From contig JAGLIM010000018.1 of the NCBI GenBank assembly GCA_023142995.1, forward strand, positions 1 through 39,922: 39,922 bases of DNA, read 5' to 3'. Within the stretch, counting starts at the first letter, position 1; each line of letters opens with the position of its first letter. The stretch is from Minisyncoccota bacterium. GTDB lineage: Bacteria > Patescibacteriota > Minisyncoccia > JAHIHE01 > JAGLIN01. This document shows, in pieces, positions 34,902-39,922 of this stretch. The notes beneath the pieces are model-generated. The model was not told the origin of the DNA, ran no database searches, and saw only the letters and a list, made by a program, of their open reading frames with translations. A program made the translations under genes and the position numbers.

Positions 34902-36794
34902 TTATTCCACTACCTGCAAATCCCAAAACTTTTTATATAAACCTCTTTTCTTTTTAATAAGTTCCTGATGTTTTCCAGTTTCAACGATCTTCCCTTTGTC
35001 TATCACATATATTTTGTCAGCTTTACGCGCTGTTGTCATTCTATGTGTGATCATTATGATCGTTTTCTCTTTCTTTAGTCCTTTTAAAATATCCATAATC
35101 TTTGCTTCATGTTCCGCATCAAGCTGGTTTGTTCCCTCGTCAAAAACGACAATCGGACGATCCTGCATCAGAACTCTGGCAATTGAAAGAAGTTGGGACT
35201 GTCCGCCAGAAAATTGGACATCATCACCAATTATTGAATTTAATTTTTTCGGCAATTTCTTAATATCTTTTTCTAAATCCAAGATTTTCAATAATTCCCA
35301 TATCTTTTTATCTGTATTCTTATCAGATCTACCAAAAGAAATATTTTCGCGAATAGAAAAACTTTCCAGCAAAAATGGCTCTTGCGGAATAATGCTTATA
35401 AACTTTTTCAGATATTTCGGTTCAATGTTTAAAAGCTCGTTGTTGCCTATTTTTATATTCCCTTCTTTGGGATCATAATTTCTTGTTATCATATTTACCA
35501 ATGTTGTTTTCCCACTGCCATTTCTACCAACAAGCGCCGTTATTTTTCCTTTTTCAAGCACACAATTAACCTCTTTTAAAACTTGTGGCATTTTCTTATG
35601 TTGTTTTGAAATAATCTCTTCCCATTCCGCCAAATCTTCAATATACCAACTGCCTACAGCCTTTTTTTTAAGTTTTTCTTCTTTTTCTATAATGCTCTTT
35701 ATATACTCCTTTTCTTGTTTATAAAAATTAGGATAGCTAAAACTTACATTTTTAAGAACGATCTCCCCTTCAATAGAATCATCAATATTTTTAATTGAAT
35801 TTAAGTTTAATCTTGTTTTCAAATTTAAGAAAAATCCAAGTTTATGAAATTGAACAGATATAATTTTCCAATCTGGTATGACTGAACTAATTTCATTAAA
35901 AACGCTTTGCAAGCTTGCTGTATACAAAAGTAACATTGTAAAGCTTCCAATCGTCAAATTACCAGCAGTAACTTGATAACCAGCAAAAATAGCAGTAAAA
36001 GCATAAGTAAAATTTTGGGAGACTACTTCTAATATTGAATATTTTTCATACAAATTTTCAATTTTCATTCTTATTTCATATTTTTTCTTTCTCAAATTCC
36101 AGTATTTTTCCATTATAAAATTACTATCATCAATATTTGCTATATTCTGTAATTGATAAAATATCAGATTTTGCAACTGCCAAAACTTGGACATTGTTCT
36201 ATCTTCAGCAAGAGCTAAGAGAACATCTTTTTTAGTTCTAGCTCTTATTATCATAATTTGAACGATCCCAAAAAATACAGCAACCGCAAAGATCTCTAAA
36301 CTAAAATAAGCCATAATGGGCAATATTCCAAATACAGTGATTATCGTTCTAAATTGGCTAGAAATAAAATCCGCTAATCTTTGAATTATATAAGTCAGAT
36401 TTAAAGAGCTATTTACTATTCTCCTATTGCGAGGATTTTGCATAAAACCAACATCAAATTTTTCAATCCGATCATATAGTTCTTTTTCTATTTTTATAGA
36501 ACAGATATAGTTTATTTTCCTATTATAAATACTAGAGAATATACCAGTTAACCTTTCTAATAAATTTGCTAATACAGCAAGAAAGATTATAATTACAAAA
36601 ATAATTTCTGGACTAGTATAAAATATACCAAAAAGATTACCAGACCGATCTTCAAGCTGGTCAATTTGAAGTTTGCTAAAATACGGAATCAAAAGAAATA
36701 AACCAGCCTGAAACGCGCTAAAAACAAAAAATATCGCAAAAAGAATTTTGTTTTGCAAAATTATTCTTGTAATGAGTTTACATTGCTGATTCAT
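34902..36794 (-). CDS. ABC transporter, fused permease + ATP-binding protein
   Basis: Multiple TM in N-terminal half; GRNGSGKTTLVNMI, FSGGQSQLLSIARVLMQDRPIVVFDEGTNQLD. Confidence 0.93.
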   Translation of the reverse strand: MNQQCKLITRIILQNKILFAIFFVFSAFQAGLFLLIPYFSKLQIDQLEDRSGNLFGIFYTSPEIIFVIIIFLAVLANLLERLTGIFSSIYNRKINYICSIKIEKELYDRIEKFDVGFMQNPRNRRIVNSSLNLTYIIQRLADFISSQFRTIITVFGILPIMAYFSLEIFAVAVFFGIVQIMIIRARTKKDVLLALAEDRTMSKFWQLQNLIFYQLQNIANIDDSNFIMEKYWNLRKKKYEIRMKIENLYEKYSILEVVSQNFTYAFTAIFAGYQVTAGNLTIGSFTMLLLYTASLQSVFNEISSVIPDWKIISVQFHKLGFFLNLKTRLNLNSIKNIDDSIEGEIVLKNVSFSYPNFYKQEKEYIKSIIEKEEKLKKKAVGSWYIEDLAEWEEIISKQHKKMPQVLKEVNCVLEKGKITALVGRNGSGKTTLVNMITRNYDPKEGNIKIGNNELLNIEPKYLKKFISIIPQEPFLLESFSIRENISFGRSDKNTDKKIWELLKILDLEKDIKKLPKKLNSIIGDDVQFSGGQSQLLSIARVLMQDRPIVVFDEGTNQLDAEHEAKIMDILKGLKKEKTIIMITHRMTTARKADKIYVIDKGKIVETGKHQELIKKKRGLYKKFWDLQVVE

Positions 36795-36845
36795 TAAAAT
36801 ATATTAATAATATTTTTTATGACAAACATATAAGTCCTAAATTCT

Positions 36846-37334
36846 TTATTCTGCCACTAATGGATCTCTCCCCGAATCAATTTCATTCTTATCGCTAAAT
36901 CCGTCACCATCTGTATCATATTTTTCAGGATCAGTTCCTGCATTTTTTTCATCAACATCACCTAGCCCATCATTATCAGAATCCAACTGTCCTGTCCCTA
37001 ATGGATCATATCCACTCTCAACTTCTTGCCCATCAGAATAATCATCACCATCTGTATCAAAATCAAGCGGATCTGTTTTCCACTTTTTCACTTCATCAAA
37101 ATCATTCAATCCATCATTATCTGTATCAGATTTATTAATATCCGTTCCTAATTTTTCTTCTTCTAAGTCAAATAGACCGTCATTGTCTGTATCAACATCT
37201 TTAACTTCTTTTTGTTTTTCTGTTTTCGGCAATTCTTTTTCCGTCTCCTTTTCTACTTTCTTAATTGAACATCCTGAAAAAGAAAGAACAGTGATTAATA
37301 ATAATGTTAAAATAATTATTTTATTGTTTTTCAT
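36846..37334 (-). CDS. Lipoprotein with thrombospondin type 3-like Ca-binding repeats
   Basis: Lipobox LSFSGCS; DTDNDGLFDLEEE...DTDNDGLNDFDE...DTDGDDYSDGQE...DSDNDGLGDVDE...DTDGDGFSDKNE. Confidence 0.92.
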   Translation of the reverse strand: MKNNKIIILTLLLITVLSFSGCSIKKVEKETEKELPKTEKQKEVKDVDTDNDGLFDLEEEKLGTDINKSDTDNDGLNDFDEVKKWKTDPLDFDTDGDDYSDGQEVESGYDPLGTGQLDSDNDGLGDVDEKNAGTDPEKYDTDGDGFSDKNEIDSGRDPLVAE

Positions 37335-37391
37335 TTTTATTTATTAATTATTTAAAAAATAACAAAAACTGCGTTTTTAGAGATTCTATTA

Positions 37392-38513
37392 TTATAGTTC
37401 AATCATCTTTTTATATTTCTCCTTGATCGGAATATATTTCTCATAAATCGGTATTGGTTCAGAACTAAATTTTTTAGCAAGAACATTTTCAATATCATCA
37501 AGGAAAGAACAAAATAGTCCAAAGTCCTTCGCGAATTTATCCGTTTTTCCTTCAAGAATACTGTTATTATAATTTAGATAAACAATAAAGTAAAACGAGT
37601 TAATCAACATTTTTGGGAGAATTGTAATTAAAAGAATAATAGCAAAGTAAACAAGCCAAAAAATAACTGTCGTTAAAGTAAATCCTATTTTTTCAGCAAG
37701 CACATCTAAGTAAGGATTCAAGTTACTCAAGTGATCACCGGCAACATAACAGATAGAAAATATAATTATTATTGTTGCTAAAAAAGAAACGGCTATTCCA
37801 TAAATACTTAACGCCGTCCACTCCCTGTTGATTTGATAACTTTTTATTACTGCTTGTTTGGAAGAATTGTGATATAAAGCATATTCCATCGGAACATAAC
37901 ACAGAATCTGTTTGGCATAACTGGGCAGGAAATAACGATTAATACTGAAATCCCTTCTGGAAAATAAAAAACCAACCATCATTGAAAATACTTCTAAATA
38001 AACAGTTATCATTATTGAAATTATTGATAGAAAAAATTTCAACATTTTGGGAAAAGTTTTAATTTCTTGTACGATTATTTCTTTGAATGATTGCTTTTTC
38101 TCTGAATTATCTTCTGTTATTATTTGCAATAATTGTCGATAGAAAATCACATAAGCAAATGAAATTATCAATGGATAGCTAATTGCCATAATTATAAGCG
38201 AACCAAACATCCAAATTAGACTAATAATAGCAATAAAATTATGCAGAAAAGAAATGCTTATTTTATCCGTAGCAATATTAAGTAATATTGCTACACTATA
38301 AATAATTGCAACAAGAATTATTGGTGCAACAATATAAACAAAAAGCAATAAAGATACATTTCGCAAAAACATTAATTTATTACTGGCAAAAATTTTCAAA
38401 GAGAATGACATAATTTTAATACTCGCCAAGATACCTTTTGGTTTTAAAAAGATAAACAGCGGTATCGTTATTAAAGTTAAGAGAATCAAATCATAAATAG
38501 TAAAAAACGGCAT
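37392..38513 (-). CDS. Hypothetical polytopic membrane protein
   Basis: Several TM segments; no family recognised. Confidence 0.8.
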   Translation of the reverse strand: MPFFTIYDLILLTLITIPLFIFLKPKGILASIKIMSFSLKIFASNKLMFLRNVSLLLFVYIVAPIILVAIIYSVAILLNIATDKISISFLHNFIAIISLIWMFGSLIIMAISYPLIISFAYVIFYRQLLQIITEDNSEKKQSFKEIIVQEIKTFPKMLKFFLSIISIMITVYLEVFSMMVGFLFSRRDFSINRYFLPSYAKQILCYVPMEYALYHNSSKQAVIKSYQINREWTALSIYGIAVSFLATIIIIFSICYVAGDHLSNLNPYLDVLAEKIGFTLTTVIFWLVYFAIILLITILPKMLINSFYFIVYLNYNNSILEGKTDKFAKDFGLFCSFLDDIENVLAKKFSSEPIPIYEKYIPIKEKYKKMIEL

Positions 38514-38531
38514 ATTTATTTTTATTAGAAT

Positions 38532-39545
38532 TTAATTATCCTCAAAATGCTTCATCCAGTAATATTCTTTATAATGAATATTAAATTGCTTTAAAAATTT
38601 CACCTCGCTAATTTGAGCACACCATTCATCGCCATACATATGTTGCGCTCCTCTAATATTAGAAAAATATTGATAGTTAGTAATCGGGTTACACCTTATT
38701 TTTAAATAAATATAATTCAACGAATTAACAACAAATCCGCTGTTTTCTCTGAAATTTTTCAAATGCTCCGCTTCATGAACCATCAACATAGAAAAATAGA
38801 TTTGATCATCCAGAGAATCAAACGGCTTGGCAAAAATTGGTTTAAAGGTAATTGACATCGCTGGAAGACTGGCATAAGCAACAAAATCAGAAGTAGGAAG
38901 ATTACTTGGAATATCAGAAGATACAACGAAAGAATCAGTATGCTTAATTATTTTCTCATAGGCACGTGGGTCAACTGTTCTAAGAAATTTAAAAGTTTGA
39001 CGAAGATTATCTTTGAAACTTTCATTACTTTTAGTAGCAACGATCATTCTTTCTATTTTAATATCAAGAGCCCTACTATTTTCATAATTTAATATTCTCT
39101 GATGCATAAAAACATCAATAAAACTATTTAGTAGAGTGAATATTATAATAAGATTGATCAGAAAAAAGATAACAAAAGCTTTTTGAAAATCCTCTGCACT
39201 GTGAATAAAAAAATCAAAAAGACCTATTTCTTTATTGATTATTTTTTCTCGCTTTTCAGAAGACAAATGTTTTTTCTTGAAAACATAATACACAAAAAAA
39301 CGGATTGTTATATAAAAAACAATAAAACTCAAAGCAAAAACTCCAACAATACTCGGAAAAAGACCAAAATCAAAGATCAAAGAAAGCACAAAAGAAGAAA
39401 ATTTGAAGAAAATCAAATTCAAACAAAAAACTGGAAAATAAATAGAGAATTCAAAAATAAACTCTCTAAAATTAGTCTTTTTTAGTTTTAAGATTCTTTG
39501 CCAAATTATTACAAAAATAAAAATGAGAATTAAATCACCGATCAT
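38532..39545 (-). CDS. Membrane protein with HExxH metalloprotease-like motif
   Basis: About 4 TM in N-terminal half; MLMVHEAEHLKNFRENSGF (HEAEH). Confidence 0.75.
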   Translation of the reverse strand: MIGDLILIFIFVIIWQRILKLKKTNFREFIFEFSIYFPVFCLNLIFFKFSSFVLSLIFDFGLFPSIVGVFALSFIVFYITIRFFVYYVFKKKHLSSEKREKIINKEIGLFDFFIHSAEDFQKAFVIFFLINLIIIFTLLNSFIDVFMHQRILNYENSRALDIKIERMIVATKSNESFKDNLRQTFKFLRTVDPRAYEKIIKHTDSFVVSSDIPSNLPTSDFVAYASLPAMSITFKPIFAKPFDSLDDQIYFSMLMVHEAEHLKNFRENSGFVVNSLNYIYLKIRCNPITNYQYFSNIRGAQHMYGDEWCAQISEVKFLKQFNIHYKEYYWMKHFEDN

Positions 39546-39694
39546 AAAAAATGTCTTAATTTAAAAAACTCAAATGTCATCGTAAAGTATTATTCTATGC
39601 TCTCAAAAGAGCAGTTTTAGCAGAAGGATTAATAAGATTAGATGTTTTTTTGTTTTATCACATGTAATTGTAAAACACTAAATATTCTAACTCT

Positions 39695-39731
39695 GGAGTC
39701 CTTGCACTGAAATAAATTCAGCATAAACTCC
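39695..39731. repeat. Imperfect hairpin ggagt...ctgaa-ataaa-ttcag...actcc
   Basis: Two-stage stem seen directly; resembles dispersed ctgaaataaattcag-type repeats. Confidence 0.5.
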
Positions 39732-39922
39732 ACAATGGTGAAATATCATTAGTTTTATGAAAATCATTAGTCTTACGATACTTCATCCTCACTCTCGTGA
39801 GGAGTCCATTGGAACTTAAAGATTCTCCCCCACCCCATAACAATCAAACTCAGTTTCATTAACCTTAATAACACTATCCCAATTGAATCTATGCCTATTG
39901 AATATCTCTGCTGAGGAGATGT

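Noticed and set aside
39546-39922. Possible RNA gene at the right edge
   Set aside because: Contains small hairpins (39695-39731 and cctcac-tct-cgtgagg) but no recognisable tRNA/rRNA/ncRNA signature and is cut by the window end.

Overview
AT-rich window in which essentially every credible gene is on the minus strand. It looks like a Patescibacteria/CPR-type chromosome segment; that lineage call is inferred from protein style, not proven. Positions 1-~21000 form a surface-protein island: three tandem membrane-anchored cohesin-like proteins (the first truncated by the window edge and absent from the ORF track), a secreted protein ending in a duplicated type I-like dockerin, two pairs of [secreted beta-rich protein + DUF916/WxLIP-like membrane protein], a 2164-aa repeat protein, a DUF2341/LamG/FIMAH-like protein, and an 861-aa protein with an acidic TEP-repeat region. 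Positions 21000-39600 are mostly ordinary genes: rarA, a REP-type (Y1/HUH) transposase, a geranylgeranyl-reductase-like FAD enzyme, NUDIX, PDZ protein, ppsA, AAA/DUF4143 ATPase, ABC-F, ABC exporter, thrombospondin-type-3 lipoprotein, and a HExxH membrane protein. Main candidates for novelty: (1) a compact cohesin/dockerin surface system; (2) a GxxExxY-type element with 19-bp terminal inverted repeats fused in frame to a surface-protein gene, so its terminal repeat encodes the hydrophobic core of the signal/TM segment; (3) a REP-like hairpin family present between genes and also as the coding repeats of the 861-aa protein; (4) a 67-bp perfect palindrome inside the transposase ORF. No rRNA, tRNA or CRISPR array was recognised. 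All family calls are by eye; no searches were run.
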